Of a stretch of DNA of 64,000 bases, positions 1 through 11,920 are shown piece after piece (position 1 is the first letter of the stretch; every line of letters begins with the position of its first letter). Source of the DNA: Torymus aiolomorphi (lineage: Eukaryota; Arthropoda; Insecta; Hymenoptera; Torymidae); assembly GCA_036365515.1 (NCBI GenBank), contig CM070874.1, forward strand, positions 169,084,797 to 169,148,796, read 5' to 3'. The position numbers and the translations under genes are program-made. The notes beneath the pieces are model-generated. The model made no database searches and was not told the DNA's origin. It saw only the letters and a list, made by a program, of their open reading frames with translations.

Positions 1-1450
1 ACGTTTTTTTGCGTTTTCGATTGATTTTCGACTTCGGAATCTCGGTTATCTTGGAGCAACAAAATCAGGAGTGCTCTAACAACGTAGCAACATATTAGAG
101 ACAAGAGTCTGCGCATTTGTGAATTTGTTGCTTACGGTTTTTCTAACGAAAACCCCATTTACCTAATCTCAAACGGGTTTTTACCGTTTTCGATCGACTT
201 TAGACTCCGGGATATAATCTACTGCAAAGCAATAAATTCAGGAATACTCTAACAACGTAGCAACATATTAGAGACAAGAGTCTGCGCATTTGTGAATTTG
301 TAGCTTACGGTTTTGCTACAGAAAATCCCCATTTCAGCGTCCCAAACGCGTTATTTTCCGGTTTCGATCGATTTTTGTGTCCGGGAACTAACTGTCTTGA
401 AGCAACAAATTCAGGAATACCGTTACAACTTGAGAACATACTAGAGAAAAGATTTAGCTCGTTAAAGAATTTGTCGCTCACCGTTTCTGTATGTAAATAT
501 CGATTGTCAGCATCAAAAACACGTTTTTTTGCGTTTTCGATCGATTTTCGACTTCGAAATCTCGGCAATCTTGAAGCAACAAAATCAGGAGTGCTGTAAC
601 AACGTAGCAACATATTAGAGACAAGAGTCTGCGCATTTGTGAATTTGTTGCTTACGGTTTTGCTAAAGAAAACCCCGATTTCAGCGTCCCAAACGCGTTA
701 TTTTCCGGTTTCGATCGATTTTTGTGGCCGGGAACTAACTGTCTAGAAGCGACAAATTCAGGAATACCGTTACAACTTGAGAACATACTAGAGATAACAT
801 GGTGCATGTTAATGAATTTGTCACTCACCGATTTTGTATGTAAAAATCGATTGTCAGCATCAAAAACACGTTTTCTTGCGTTTTCGATCGATTTTCGACT
901 TCGAGATCTCGGCTATCTTGAAGCAACAAAATCAGGAGTGCTGTAACAACGTAGCAACATATTAGAGACGAGATTCTGCACATTTGCGAATTTGTTGCTT
1001 ACGGTTTTGCTAAGGAAAACCCCGATTTCAGCGTCCCAAACGCGTTATTTTCCAGTTTTCATCGATTTTGTTTTCGGGGATCTATCTGTCTTGAAGCAAC
1101 AAATTCAGGAATACCGTTACAACTTAACAATATACTAGAGAAAACATTGTGCACGATAATGAATTCGTCGCTTACCGTTTTTGTATGTAAATATCGATTG
1201 TCAGCATCACAAGCACGTTTTTCTGCGTCTTCGGTCGACTTTTGACTCAAGATCTCGCTTCTCTTGAAGCAACAAAATCAGGAGTGCTGTAACAACTTAG
1301 TAATATATTTAAGACTACATTCCGTACAGTTATGTATTTGTTGCTTACGGTTTTACTAAAAAAAAACCCCTCTTCAGTGTCCCAAACGATTTCGTTTGCG
1401 TTTTCGATCGACTTTCGACTTTTGCATCCTGCCTATCTTTTAATCTTTGA
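1..1450. repeat. Tandem array, about 175-bp monomers in 347-bp dimers
   Basis: Two alternating related half-units repeat across this stretch. One contains gagcaacaaaatcaggagtg and the next ggaataccgttacaacttga. Equivalent points at 375, 722 and about 1069 give a dimer period near 347 bp. Recurrent landmarks are tagcaacatattagagac, gttgcttacggttttgct and cgatcgattttcgactt. Small open frames in it are shadows of the repeat and recur with the same period. The left edge is cut by the window, so the array is longer than seen. The last copies, after 1260, are more diverged. Confidence 0.85.
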
Positions 1451-1579
1451 CTTCTCGCTTGATTAGGGTTTTTAATTAAGAAACGACATTTGTGAAAGTA
1501 GTGTTGCCTGCATGCACATTAGCTGAATTAATTTTTTTTTAGTTTTATCATTTTCGTTTATATGCATGACCCGACGTTG

Positions 1580-2640
1580 TTCATTCCGTGCATGCGTTCC
1601 ACTTTTGGGACAGTGGTCAACTTTTGAGACATGGGATCTACGGCATCATCAAGCGACAAATTAGCGACAAAAAGTAGGCCAAACCCCGTGTCGTTATTGT
1701 TAATTGCTGAGAAGATACAACGTAATGACTTTTCCAGCTTAAGACTCACGCCACCGTAGCCACTGTTTCTCGGAAACGGCTAGAGCGTTAAAATCGGGGA
1801 AAAATCAGCGACAAATTAGCGACAAAATATGCAATTATAAGTTAATGGATATTTTTAATTTTTATCATTTTTGCTTATATGCTTGTGACCTTGTATCGTT
1901 TTCTGGGACAGCGGTCCATTTTTGGGACATGGGATCTACGGCATCTTTGAGCGACAAATTAGCGACAAAATCTAGGCCTAACCCGGTGTCGCTATCGTCA
2001 ATTGGTGAGACAATAGAACGTAATGGCTTTCCTATCTTAATATTACGCTAGAATAGCCATTGTTTCTCGAAAACGGCTAGAGCGTTAAAATCGGGTTTTG
2101 CGGGAAAAATCAGCGACAAATTAGCGACAAAATATGCAATTATAAGTTAATGAATATTTTTAATTTTCATAATTTTTGCTTATATGCTCGTGACCTTGTA
2201 TCGTTTTTTGGGACAGCGGTCCATTTTTGGGACATGGGATCTACGGCATCTTTGAGCGACAAATTAGCGACAAAATCTAGGCCTAACCTGGTGTCGCTAT
2301 TGTCAATTGCTGAGAAGATACAATAGTGGCTTTTCCAGCTTAAGACTTACGTTGCAGTAGCCATTGTTTCTCGGAATCGGCTGGAGCGTTAAAATGGGAT
2401 TTTGCGGGAAAAATCAGCGACAAATTAGCGACAAAATATGCAATTATAAGTTAATTGTTATTTTTAATTTTCGTCATTTTTGCTTATATGCTCGTGACCT
2501 TGTATCGTTTTTTGGGACAGCGGTCCATTTTTGGGACATGGGATCTACGGCATCTTTGAGCGACAAATTAGCGACAAATTAGCGACAAAATACGGGATTA
2601 TTTTCAACCCGGGCTTATGAAGTGGCTACTCCAGCTTAAT
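1580..2640. repeat. Tandem array, about 300-306-bp units
   Basis: Four copies of a unit containing gggacagcggtccatttttg then gggatctacggcatc lie near 1606, 1907, 2213 and 2513. Within each unit the short phrase gcgacaaattagcgacaaa is itself doubled. The last copy breaks off near 2620, next to the inverted-end element that starts at 2647. No coding potential is seen; open frames here only follow the period. Confidence 0.85.
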
Positions 2641-2650
2641 ATACATCTAG

Positions 2651-2730
2651 TTTATGTTTATTTGTTTAACATAATAATTACTTTACGAAGTAACTTGCCA
2701 ACGTAATAAATTATTTATTATAATATAATA
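2651..2730 (+). repeat. Left terminal inverted repeat of the 2647-8056 element
   Basis: It reads tttatgtttatttgtttaac, continues through gaagtaacttgccaacg and ends in AT-rich sequence. The reverse complement of 7975-8052 matches almost base for base over about 80 bp. Confidence 0.8.
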
Positions 2731-2808
2731 AATATTAAATAATTGACAAATATATTATACATAAAAATTTGTTTGTAAACAATACAACATACAAATCTAA
2801 ATTATATT

Positions 2809-5800
2809 TTATTCTTCCTCTTCATAAGTTACCTTTTCATTATATTTATTTTTACAAGTGTTATTTCTTGAACAATAACAAAACGAGCAACAAGGTAATT
2901 CCGCAGCAACACAAGTGCATGTTGTTCTCGAACAGACTTTACAGTTGCAGTTAGGTATAAAGTCATCAAATGGAGGCAGTAGTGTGTCTACTTTCGTTGG
3001 CATGAGTAGGTCATCTTGTTCAACGAAACCAAAATTTGTTGCTTGTAATTTATATGCTGTTGGATTCAAACATGTTATTTGTGAATAAACAACGTAATAA
3101 GTTCGTAAAATATGTAATTTGATTGTGTTCGATGTTGGTGGTAGGTCTTCTATTAAAGCACATTTCGAGTGATGGTAAGACCACAATCTCATTTCATCAA
3201 AAGTTTTGCATCCAGCGGATCTATTTACTACGTTAACTAGAAATTGTTCTGCATTTTCAATATCTTTTTGAATGTTTGATTCAGAATAATCTACAACAAC
3301 ATAATAATAGATTATTATTAATTTATATGTTATATATGTTTATATATGTTAAAAAAAATAAATTTTACCTTGTGCAAAACGCAGCAAAAATTGTTCAGGT
3401 TTTTTTTGTAATGCTTTGAGCTTCGTCCCAACTTTACTAGTATAATCAGCTCCTGTTAGATGATGCAATGCAGGCAAAACGGGGCATAAATGTTGATGAA
3501 ATAATGCAAGTGAGTGTATAGGTAAATCTCGTAGAGTTTTCCCGGTTCCTACCCTGATCCAAATTGTCTGAAAAACATATGTTGTATTAATCATAAATGA
3601 ATACATTTATATATAATGTAATTTAAAGAAAATAAATGAATACCTGCAAACCCTTTTCTTGAAACGTTTTAAAAAAATAAAGCATTAATACTACCATATC
3701 TGTATCAGAAGAAATCACATATATGTTGGTATACCCTCTGTTAACAGCATGGTTTACATGAACTATGATTTTGACATCAGCTTCTTCAATGTTTAAGCAT
3801 TGAACATTTAAGTAAGAATCATCTAAATTAGATTTATTTGAAGAAGCTGGCATGTCGTTCATTGTACTAAAAATAACATCATAATTCGAAAAAGCTATAT
3901 TATTTCGTACACAATGCTGTAAGAATTTCTGTAACAATATCTTATTCTGCGATGAACCCCAAAATGTGTCTTCTTGTTTAGGTAAAATAATTGTTTCATT
4001 TATACTGTTATACTCTATACTGCTTGTTTTCGAACGTCTTTGATGTTCGGATGATTTGATTGAATTTTGAAAATAAGAGTCAAACACTAAATCAATCCTT
4101 TTTACGTTCATAGAAGAAGCTTTATGAAGTACTGTATTGCAGAAATTATTAATCAAATCTTTAAATGTATTATTACCTTTCCACGTAATTTTCCGTAAAA
4201 GTAGCATAACATCGATAATGAAACACGTTTCTTTTTCAGCATCTATCGTTTCTATTATTTGATTTTCAATTTTCTCTAATGAACGAATCAATTGACTCTT
4301 ATTTTGTTCTTTTTTTAACAAACCATCTTCGTCGAATAACGGATTTTTATGTCAATTCATACATTAGTAGCTTTCGTAATGGATAGTTTCGTTCATTTGC
4401 GATTGCTATGATTCTTTGTGTTTCACTTGTTGTAGAATTTTTTTTTCTTAGATTTTGTTGCAGGATTATTAGATGTACGAATAGTTTTAAAATTTGGCAA
4501 ATTATTCCTTGGGATGAGTGCAGATAATGATTTCGTTTTACTAATAAATCGTTCTTCTTTATATTTCGTATAAAGTTGTAAGCCATTTTGAAAAATATTC
4601 AAAAGATCTTCTCGCACATTTGCATCTACGATTTCTTCTGTTACTATATTTCGTAGTGTATGACTTCCGGAAAGAAAAGGATTAATTTTTCGTATTAAGA
4701 AAAAATCCAAAATTTTATCTACAGCCTCTTCCGAATTCTTTGTAGTTAATTTTGAAAAATCCCTGTGAAGATGTAGTTCATCGTTATCATTGTTTAAATG
4801 CACGAAATCCTTAAAAAAGTTTGCAACAGCTAAAAATTCGTGAAAGGTGAGGTCCCACATTGCGACAGACTCTTTCCTTCTAGTGGATCCAATTATACCG
4901 CCTTGACTTTTTGACGTTTTATTTATGGTCTGTTCAAGGGCCTGATCAATTGCAACCGACGTATTAGGAACGTCTGTCCTTTTCACTGTGAAACGTCCTT
5001 TTAAAAATTGTTGCAAAACCTCGGGTGCGGTTTTTTGAAGGCGAAGCATATCTTCTAAATATACTGCACTCCATCTCGCGTAATTTACGCGATCCATAAT
5101 GTGAAAAATTGATTGTAACTTATGAACAGTGCGTATATGTAAAAGCCAATCGTCAGTACGGTTAGCTCTAATTTGATCATGCATCAGACTTACTAAAATC
5201 AGTACATTGTTCCAATAATGGAATGTTTCCGACTCTTTACATCTTTGCTGTATAAACGCATTAAAGTCGGATAATAATTCTGTACAATTATTTTTCAATG
5301 TACTTACAATATCTTGACAGTCTATCACATCTTCGGATTCAAGATTTTCTTGTAATAAAATAATTCTTGTAATTTGCTCTCCATACTGCTTTAACTTTTC
5401 TTGGGAAAAAAATTCTTTCAATTGCAGCCGTCGCAAAGCCTCTGCCAAATAATTAAAACCTTTTACGGAACGAGCATAATTCGCGCCTGCAAGCAATTGC
5501 TCAGTGACGTGAATAAATCCAAATAAGCCTGTCTCTATAAAAATACTCTCAACACCACTGTTTTATAGATATTTTCCTATACATGATAGCGTTACTTTGA
5601 TCATATGAAATGAACCGAGACATAAAACGATTTTTTCAAATTCTTTCTCATTTTCAAACATTATTGACCTAGCTATTCGATACACACCCTCATCACATGC
5701 TACTGCTAAGTATTCCTATGTTAAAATTCTTTAAGCAAGTATAAACAGTACTATATTCCGTTACAGGCGATGGAATTATTGGCAAATAACCAACAATTTG

Positions 5801-7727
5801 CTTACATCGATCGTCTTTGATAACTGTTGAATTGAACGGAGTCCAAGAGGGTGTATTTTGAGTAGTAGGAATCTTTAATAAAATATATTCTTCTATATTA
5901 ATTTCCATTCGGGATAAAAACGATATAAAATCAAAAATATTCAAATTGTTATAAAAATCATTTGTTGATATTAACAAATTTTCATATTTCTCCGAAAGAA
6001 GTATGTTCGTAGATTTTTTGTTATAATTAGTTATTTATTGACATTTCAGTACAGTATCGGAAGTCTTTAAACGTTTATCAATTGTAGTATCTGATATATT
6101 AGGTTTTGACTGTTTATATAATTCATTGAAATCTTGAAAGAGTACGATAACTGTATCGTGCGTAGAATCTAATCCGGAAATCGTAGCTTCGTTATGATCG
6201 AAGTTGTCGAACGCTGCAGTAGTGTAACTATTTTTATTAAAATGATTAGGCAGAGGTACTTCGTTTTGAGAATTCTGTATAGCAAAAGCGGCAAGCCGAG
6301 CTCTGATCCTTAGAACTTCATCATAACTAATAGAAAGGCCTAAGCGATTTAATATTGTTATGATATTTTTACTTTTCGTTGCAGCAAATATAAATAGAGC
6401 CGTAAGTGAATGTTATGGAGTTTTCTTCATACCGTTTTTTAATATAAAATAAATTATCTGAAAAAGGCTTTTCATTCGTAATAATTTTAAATTATTTTCA
6501 GTTTCGGTTTCATTGGTTTCAAAATCTACGCAAGAGGATAGTTCTTTTTCTTTAACATTGAAAAGTTTCGATAAAAACTGTGAGAAAGGTTTAGGAATTC
6601 TCATGTTGGCCAGAGACTCTTTTATGTCAGTTTCATCACAGAACTTGTCTTCTAAATCAAAATTAACTTCACTGAGTGAATTTCTTAAGATTTTTGCACA
6701 TTCAGATATACAGTCATTATTATATGAATTTTCGAATGTATTTTTCATTTTAGAACAATAGAAAAGTTGTGATAGATTTTTTTGTTTACGATAAACAAAA
6801 CAAACTTGTTCTTGAAAGTAATCGATAAGACAAGATTTAATTTTAGCATTTTTCACTCGGAAATCATTCCCATATTTATCGTGGACAAGCTTTAGTAAAT
6901 CTTTAAGAGAAAATACTTCACCAATGTAAAACCTTGACTCTATAGATTGTATAATATCAAGCAAATAATTCTGCGATTCCAAAGACCTGTCGTTCTCATC
7001 ACTTTTCTTTTCTTCTTCGCCTTCATTTGCATCATTTTTCTTTTCATTTTCGCTTTTTGTTAATTGTTCATATTTGTATTCATATTCGCGTAAGCATTTT
7101 CTATGATATTTTAACCTAGCTGCGCAACAAGACTTACTATCATAAAAAGCGACTGTCCTCGTAAAAACGTCATCCAGAAATTTTTGAGTCGCATTGAAGA
7201 ATTTGTCTACTCTTGTAATGTCTTGCATTTCTTGTAATACCGAATCTTTCTTTTTTTCGTTTGGTTACATATTATACAAACGTTCTTGTTTATAGAGAAA
7301 TCGCTACTTGTTCTTTTCGATTTACGCTGCTCAACTTGCTCAGAACTTGACTGTATATTAACTTCATTCTCTACATTAAGTACATTTACATTTTCTATGT
7401 TTTTAGTCTTTAAACTATCGATAGTCTTTGTATAAGTGTAATTTTTGTAACAATTGTTTAAATGATAATGAAATATATCTAAAATAAAAAAAATACTAAT
7501 CGTTTCTCAAACTCATATTAAAATTACTAACTTAAAAGCTGCGTAACATTTTATAATTTATGTAACTTACCATCTTTAGTCAACAAGTTTAGTCGATGAT
7601 ACACGTCGTCGCGACGTACATTAGCAGCTTCGATAATTTTATTTCGACCATTTTCTGTACTAGAAACTTTTGTATTTTTCCGTTTTAGGCAAATAATGCA
7701 CTGGTTTACGCTAATTAAAGCACTCAT
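2809..7727 (-). pseudogene. Decayed transposon protein with FEN1/PIN-like nuclease domain
   Basis: Read on the minus strand. Exon 1 (7727-7571, ATG MSALISVNQCIICLK) ends at a GTAAGT donor. Exon 2 runs 7478-3644, exon 3 3567-3369 and exon 4 3290-2809, with matching GT/AG phases and a TAA stop. Order of parts: two zinc-binding motifs, each CxxC followed by HxxxC (CIICLKRKN/HLNNC and CIICNQTKK/HRKC); a central stretch with FDNFDHNEATISG and LLAGANYARSVKGFNYL; a nuclease-like segment with VFDSYF, EEADVKI and ISSDTDMVVLML; then LPALHHLTGADYTSK and a Cys-rich tail (CNCKVCSRTTCTC). This order matches a large family of uncharacterised invertebrate proteins that I recognise but cannot name. Breaks: frameshifts near 7251, 5690, 4440 and 4347, and in-frame stops near 6411, 6026 and 5565. 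Whether the nuclease segment or another part moves the element is unknown. Confidence 0.75.
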
Positions 7728-7974
7728 TTTAGTTAAGATTTAAACATAATGTAGATCCATAAACACATTCCAAATTCACTGCTTGACGAAATATAAATGA
7801 TACGCAATGACATGCATTCACGCACGCGAGGCTCTGCTTGTTATAAACAAGTTTAAACGCGTTAGTAATCAAGAGCGCGGAAAATTCTCGCGCAGACTCC
7901 GACTGCTTGTTGGCGCGATTTTTAAACTTACGATGCATGCTTACACTTTTTTAATACAAAAAAGTATAATAATT

Positions 7975-8052
7975 ATTGTATTTATAAAAAATAATTTATT
8001 ACGTTGGCAGGTTACTTCGTGTAGTTATTATTATGTTAAACAAATAAACATA
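7975..8052 (-). repeat. Right terminal inverted repeat of the 2647-8056 element
   Basis: Inverted partner of 2651-2730. It is followed directly by CTAG at 8053-8056, as the left repeat is preceded by CTAG. Confidence 0.8.
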
Positions 8053-8056
8053 AACT

Positions 8057-8201
8057 AGTCAAAGTACGTAGTTACTTCATATTACTAATCCCAGGAAAAC
8101 ATGTAACACGCTAATTCGAGATATTTGAAAAATTTTTATTAATAAAAATAGCTTAAATAAATTGAAATGAAACAATACTTATTTTAAAAACATATTAACT
8201 A
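8057..8201. other. Spacer between two elements
   Basis: AT-rich sequence separating the 2647-8056 element from the long-TIR element that starts at 8202. No feature is recognised. Confidence 0.6.
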
Positions 8202-8574
8202 ACATATCGTCGCTTCCCGGTTAAAAGGCGTTATTTAAAAATCGGCCTGAAAAAGGCGTTATTTGGAAATCGACCTGAAGAAGGCGTTATCTAGAAATCG
8301 TCCTGAAAAAGACGTTATCTAGAAATCGGCCTGAAAAAGGCGTTATCTCGGAATGAACCTGAAGAAGGCGTTATCTCGCTCGTAAATTTTGTTTACTCTA
8401 ATTTAAGTTGGCAACACTATCAACATTTTCTTTATTTAATTTCAGAAATATGTTATATGATAATAGTGTACAATTTTTTAAGTTAACTATACAAATGCGG
8501 GGCGATAGTAAAATTAATATTTGTTTTTTTTTTTATTAACGATTTTTTTATACAATACTATATTGATTTTATAA
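8202..8574 (+). repeat. Left 373-bp terminal inverted repeat with 27-bp subrepeats
   Basis: Terminal acatatcgtcgcttcccggt, then a run of aaggcgttat units separated by cggcctgaa or cgacctgaag. It ends at attgattttataa, where the match to 11305-11704 stops. Confidence 0.8.
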
Positions 8575-8724
8575 TAAATATATAATAAATATTTGTAATA
8601 ACCAATATTATATAATTTTTTAAACACACCTCCCAAACAGATTTTTTCTACTACTTCTTTATGCCATAAAGGAACGGAAAATACTCGTGTACAATCCAAA
8701 ACGACATCCCTTCTCTCGACATTG

Positions 8725-8893
8725 GGAATAAGAAAAGGTTTTTTCTTAATTCCAGAAACAAATGCTAAAAAATTGCCCTTTTCAAATGCTAACCATTTCC
8801 CTTAAAAGTTACGTGAATTTGAAGGTATGTTTAAGATACACCAAAAATGTTAAAAAGCGGTAAAAGCAATATCTCCAAACTCATGTAACTTTT
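8725..8893 (+). repeat. Dispersed repeat unit, empty-site copy
   Basis: Runs from ggaataagaaaagg, through aaagttacgtgaatttgaag, to gatatctccaaactcatg. A second copy in the same direction starts at about 9819 and is interrupted by the LTR at 10007-11052, then resumes at 11053-11128. The undisturbed join gtgaatttgaaggt here is the empty site for that LTR. Confidence 0.8.
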
Positions 8894-9818
8894 AAGCACG
8901 TGTAAATTACCGTACGAGCCGAAGGCAAGGCTGGCAAACATGTGCTTTGGATGGCCCTCTTTATCCCTGTGTTGCGTATATTATTTTTCACCATACCCGG
9001 GCCAATCGAGCGTCAATCTTCGCGCGTGCATAATTTCCTTCTTTATGCACGCGTAGCGTACACACTATTTTTCCTCACAAGTTACGGAATTACATTACGC
9101 AACGAGTGCGCAAAATAGGTCATTCCCGCACGAGTCGAGTTTGTCGCGCGAGCACAGCACGGGCGATATATAAAAGAGACGAGTGCGGGTGATCTATTGC
9201 GCACGTGTGACGTATACTATTTCTCCTAACGAGCTGCGCAGAGTTCGATTTTGCACACTTATAGTTCTGAAATAATTATTTTCGATACAAGTGCGAAAAA
9301 GTGATTTTATCCTCGTGTGGACGTTTGCGCCCTAGCGAAGCGGGGGGGAGAAGGCCATACAAGGACAAAATTACTTTCTCACTCGTGTATTGAACACTAT
9401 TTTTTGACACGATGCGTGAGAAGCTTGATTTAGGGCATGCTTTCTTATTAGAGCGTGTACGAAATGGAGCGTTACGCACGGAGTGTTAAAAAGTTCGTTT
9501 CCGAACGGCAACGCGTTCGGAATAGTATATTACACAACAAGGGAGGTAAAGAGTTGGCCAGTCCAGAGCAGGTGTAAATTGCCAGGCGAGCCGAAGGCGA
9601 GGGTGGCAAACACGTGCTCTGGGGTGGCCCTCTTTACCCCTATGTTGTGTATACGATTTTTCATCATACCCGAGCCGAAAATACCACATTCGCGTTTCGG
9701 AGCCGGGAGCGAAAGTGGTACTTTCAGCCAGGGTATGGTGAAAAAACGAACTTTCCGCACGCCGTGGGGTATATATTTCTTTACACTTTGTTTATTCGAA
9801 TAATTATATTAATAAAAT
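8894..9818. repeat. GC-rich dispersed repeat block
   Basis: Contains two diverged copies of a module with gagccgaaggc, ggtggccctctttacccc and accatacccgggcc or catcatacccgagcc (around 8920-9000 and 9580-9740). A third partial copy sits inside the BEN-gene intron near 27095-27190. It also holds the ctcgtgtggacgtttgcgcc type repeat at 9276-9480 that recurs at 12830-13030, 13760-13930 and 37440-37680. Small ORFs here overlap on both strands and follow the repeat, so no gene is called. Confidence 0.6.
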
Positions 9819-10006
9819 TGGGAATAAGAAAAGGTATTTTTCTTAATTCCAGAAGCAAATGCTAAAAATTACCCTTTTTCAAATGCTAGCCAATTCGGCA
9901 GGAAAAATAATAAAAAAATAAAAAAAAGAGATTTAAACTCGAATTAAACTAGAAAGCGAGATCTTTAATTTGCTTTTTATTATTCCTTTAAAAGTTACAT
10001 GAGTTT

Positions 10007-11052
10007 TGTAACGGGATGGCTAGTGGCGGAAAATCCCAACAAGCCACAGGCCAGCGATGCCCTAGAACACGGTGCCGCGGGTGTCAGACTAAAATGACTT
10101 GCCCGGGGATCTGCTCCTGGAATCCCGAAAACAACGCGAAGATCGCACACGAACTTCGCTTTCCAACTAATTGGATCGCTGAGTGAAAAGCGCGCGCTCG
10201 AAGAGTAAAGCGCGCGGCCACTATGCTCAGATATGAAAACGACCGGCGGAGTCGTTTTCCCGCGGAGGCGGCGGTATCCGGGAGAAGGACAGGTTGTAAT
10301 GAACAACGCGACGAGTAACTAGATATCACAATATATTTACAATTACTAATCTCTACAAGCACAACGCCTGTGCTGATTAGAACAAAGAGTTATTTCGCGC
10401 GCGACCGTTAACATTCAAACGCGCGAACTACACGGCGCGCGGCGAAGCTGCTATGCTCGAGCGCAGTGTTAAGTACGGCGAGCTGACACACACTCGCACG
10501 TACACGGCACAGAAAGCTTGCACGGGGCGATTTCCGTGCAAGCCTTTTACATGAAATACGCGAGAGGAGAATATAACTTACCGATCTAAGAAGCAGCCGG
10601 TGCACTCGACTCTCTCTCGCTCTCTCGGCAGTTGTGCGCTCCCTCTCCCTCTCTCTCGCTCTCGCTTATATGGGTTGGCAGTCTGGCTCGCTGCCGTCTC
10701 TCGCTCGTGGCACAAGTGGCGCGGACTTGCCCTCGCTCTTGCTCTCTCGCACGCTTGCCGGTCGGCGCCTCCACTCTACACTCGCGGTTATAAAAATAAA
10801 AAGGACGGCGCGGATACTAAAATATGAGATAGGGTTAGCCGACGATGTGCACAGCACGAGAGTCTACACGAAGATGGCTCCCTTTTCTCGCGGGAACCAG
10901 TTAGCAGCTTCGCGACGGATGACGGGCATTTTACGCGTCGCGAGACCGATTCGCTACGCGCGGCGCGCCTCGATTCGGCTGCGCAGGAGTTGCGCGCGCG
11001 CGCTCACTACCTTCGCGCGGTAGATTAGAATCGCGGCTAGACACGCGTTACA
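10007..11052 (+). mobile_element. Solo LTR (TGTAAC...GTTACA, Gypsy-type ends)
   Basis: A 1,046-bp block starting tgtaacgggatggc and ending cgcgttaca, flanked by GTTT on both sides (10003-10006 and 11053-11056). The same target without the insert is present at about 8806-8830, proving the boundaries. It has no internal coding region, so it is a solo LTR left after recombination. The first 295 bp match the start of the LTR at 40952. A CTCTC-rich stretch at 10600-10760 and GC-rich sequence fill the rest. TG...CA ends and a 4-bp duplication fit Ty3/Gypsy; the family is inferred. Confidence 0.8.
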
Positions 11053-11236
11053 GTTTGAAGATATGTTTAAGATACACCAAAAATGTTAAAAAGCGGTAAA
11101 AGCGGTAATATCTCCAAACTCATATAACTTTACAAGAAATTAACATTTTTTATTTTTACAAAAAAGTAAATGAAAGCTCTCGCTATCTAGATTAATTATC
11201 TTTTTTGCCTTAAAAACAAGAGCTACTTGTATATAC

Positions 11237-11255
<19 letters not shown>

Positions 11256-11292
<37 letters not shown>

Positions 11293-11304
11293 TGTGTGTG
11301 TGTG
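11256..11304. repeat. TA/GT microsatellite
   Basis: A (ta)n run at about 11238-11258 passes into (gt)n with one interruption, just before the right TIR of the 8202-11704 element. Confidence 0.9.
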
Positions 11305-11704
11305 TTATAAAATCAATATAGTATTGCATACAAAAATCGTTAATAAAAAAAAAACAAATATTAATTTTACTATCGCCCCGCATTTGTATAGTTAACTTAA
11401 AAAATTGTACACTATTATCATATAACATATTTCTGAAATTAAATAAAGAAAATGTTGACAGTGTTGCCAACTTAAATTAGAGTAAAAAAAATTTACGCGC
11501 GAGATAACGCCTTCTTCAGGTTCATGCCGAGATAACGCCTTTTTCAGGCCGATTTCTAGATAACGTCTTTTTCAGGACGATTTCTAGATAACGCCTTTTT
11601 CAGATTGATTACAAGATAACGCCTTCTTCAGGTCGATTTCCAAATAACGCCTTTTTCAGGCCGATTTTTAAATAACGCCTTTTAACCGGGAAGCGACGAT
11701 ATGT
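11305..11704 (-). repeat. Right terminal inverted repeat with 27-bp subrepeats
   Basis: Inverted partner of 8202-8574. The subrepeats appear as ataacgcctttttcaggccg units between about 11500 and 11690. Confidence 0.8.
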
Positions 11705-11920
11705 AGTGAAGAAAAAAATTGAATGATGAAGAAAAGTCGAAAAAATGCGATTTTTGTCATAATTTGTTTATAACAAATTATCTGCCATTTTTTTGACAAT
11801 CCACCCTCGAAATTCGGATTCAGCAGGCAAAAATACATAAGAAAAACCTTGGTGGAGTCGGTCCGATTGAAACGGCCACGGGAACGTACCTGGCTGCTAC
11901 ACTATAGTGTCAAGTATGTT
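11705..11920. other. Unassigned spacer
   Basis: Sequence between the long-TIR element and the foldback at 11921. No ORF, repeat or RNA gene is recognised. Confidence 0.5.

Larger units (their letters stand above)
2647..8056 (-). mobile_element. 5.4-kb TIR element with FEN1/PIN-type nuclease gene (Academ-like?)
   Basis: About 80 bp at 2651-2730 (tttatgtttatttgtttaac and on) is repeated inverted at 7975-8052, with only a few differences. Both ends abut the palindrome CTAG (2647-2650 and 8053-8056), which could be a 4-bp target duplication or part of the ends. The interior holds one minus-strand gene starting just inside the right end and stopping just inside the left end, the layout of an autonomous DNA transposon. 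Academ elements are known to pair a zinc-finger protein with an XPG/FEN-like nuclease and to make 3-4-bp duplications, so that is the nearest named group I can suggest; this is inference. The gene is decayed, so the copy is probably dead. Confidence 0.7.
8202..11704. mobile_element. Long-TIR element with subterminal 27-bp repeats, carrying nested insertions
   Basis: The left arm 8202-8574 is repeated inverted at 11305-11704. Both termini begin acatatcgtcgcttcccggt. Next inward come about seven short repeats of the type aaggcgttatctagaaatcg (period about 27 bp), then a unique inner arm with caaatgcggggcgatagtaa. No transposase is present. The 2.7-kb interior is filled by dispersed repeats, a solo LTR (10007-11052) and a GT microsatellite, so it is a non-autonomous copy that took later insertions. 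Flanking target duplications could not be defined with confidence. Confidence 0.8.

Noticed and set aside
305..1250. Several similar 60-100-codon frames on both strands
   Set aside because: They repeat with the period of the tandem array and disagree between strands, so they are shadows of the satellite.
9276..11023. Cluster of 60-130-codon frames on both strands
   Set aside because: They lie in GC-rich dispersed repeats and a solo LTR, overlap each other in opposing frames and show no domain.
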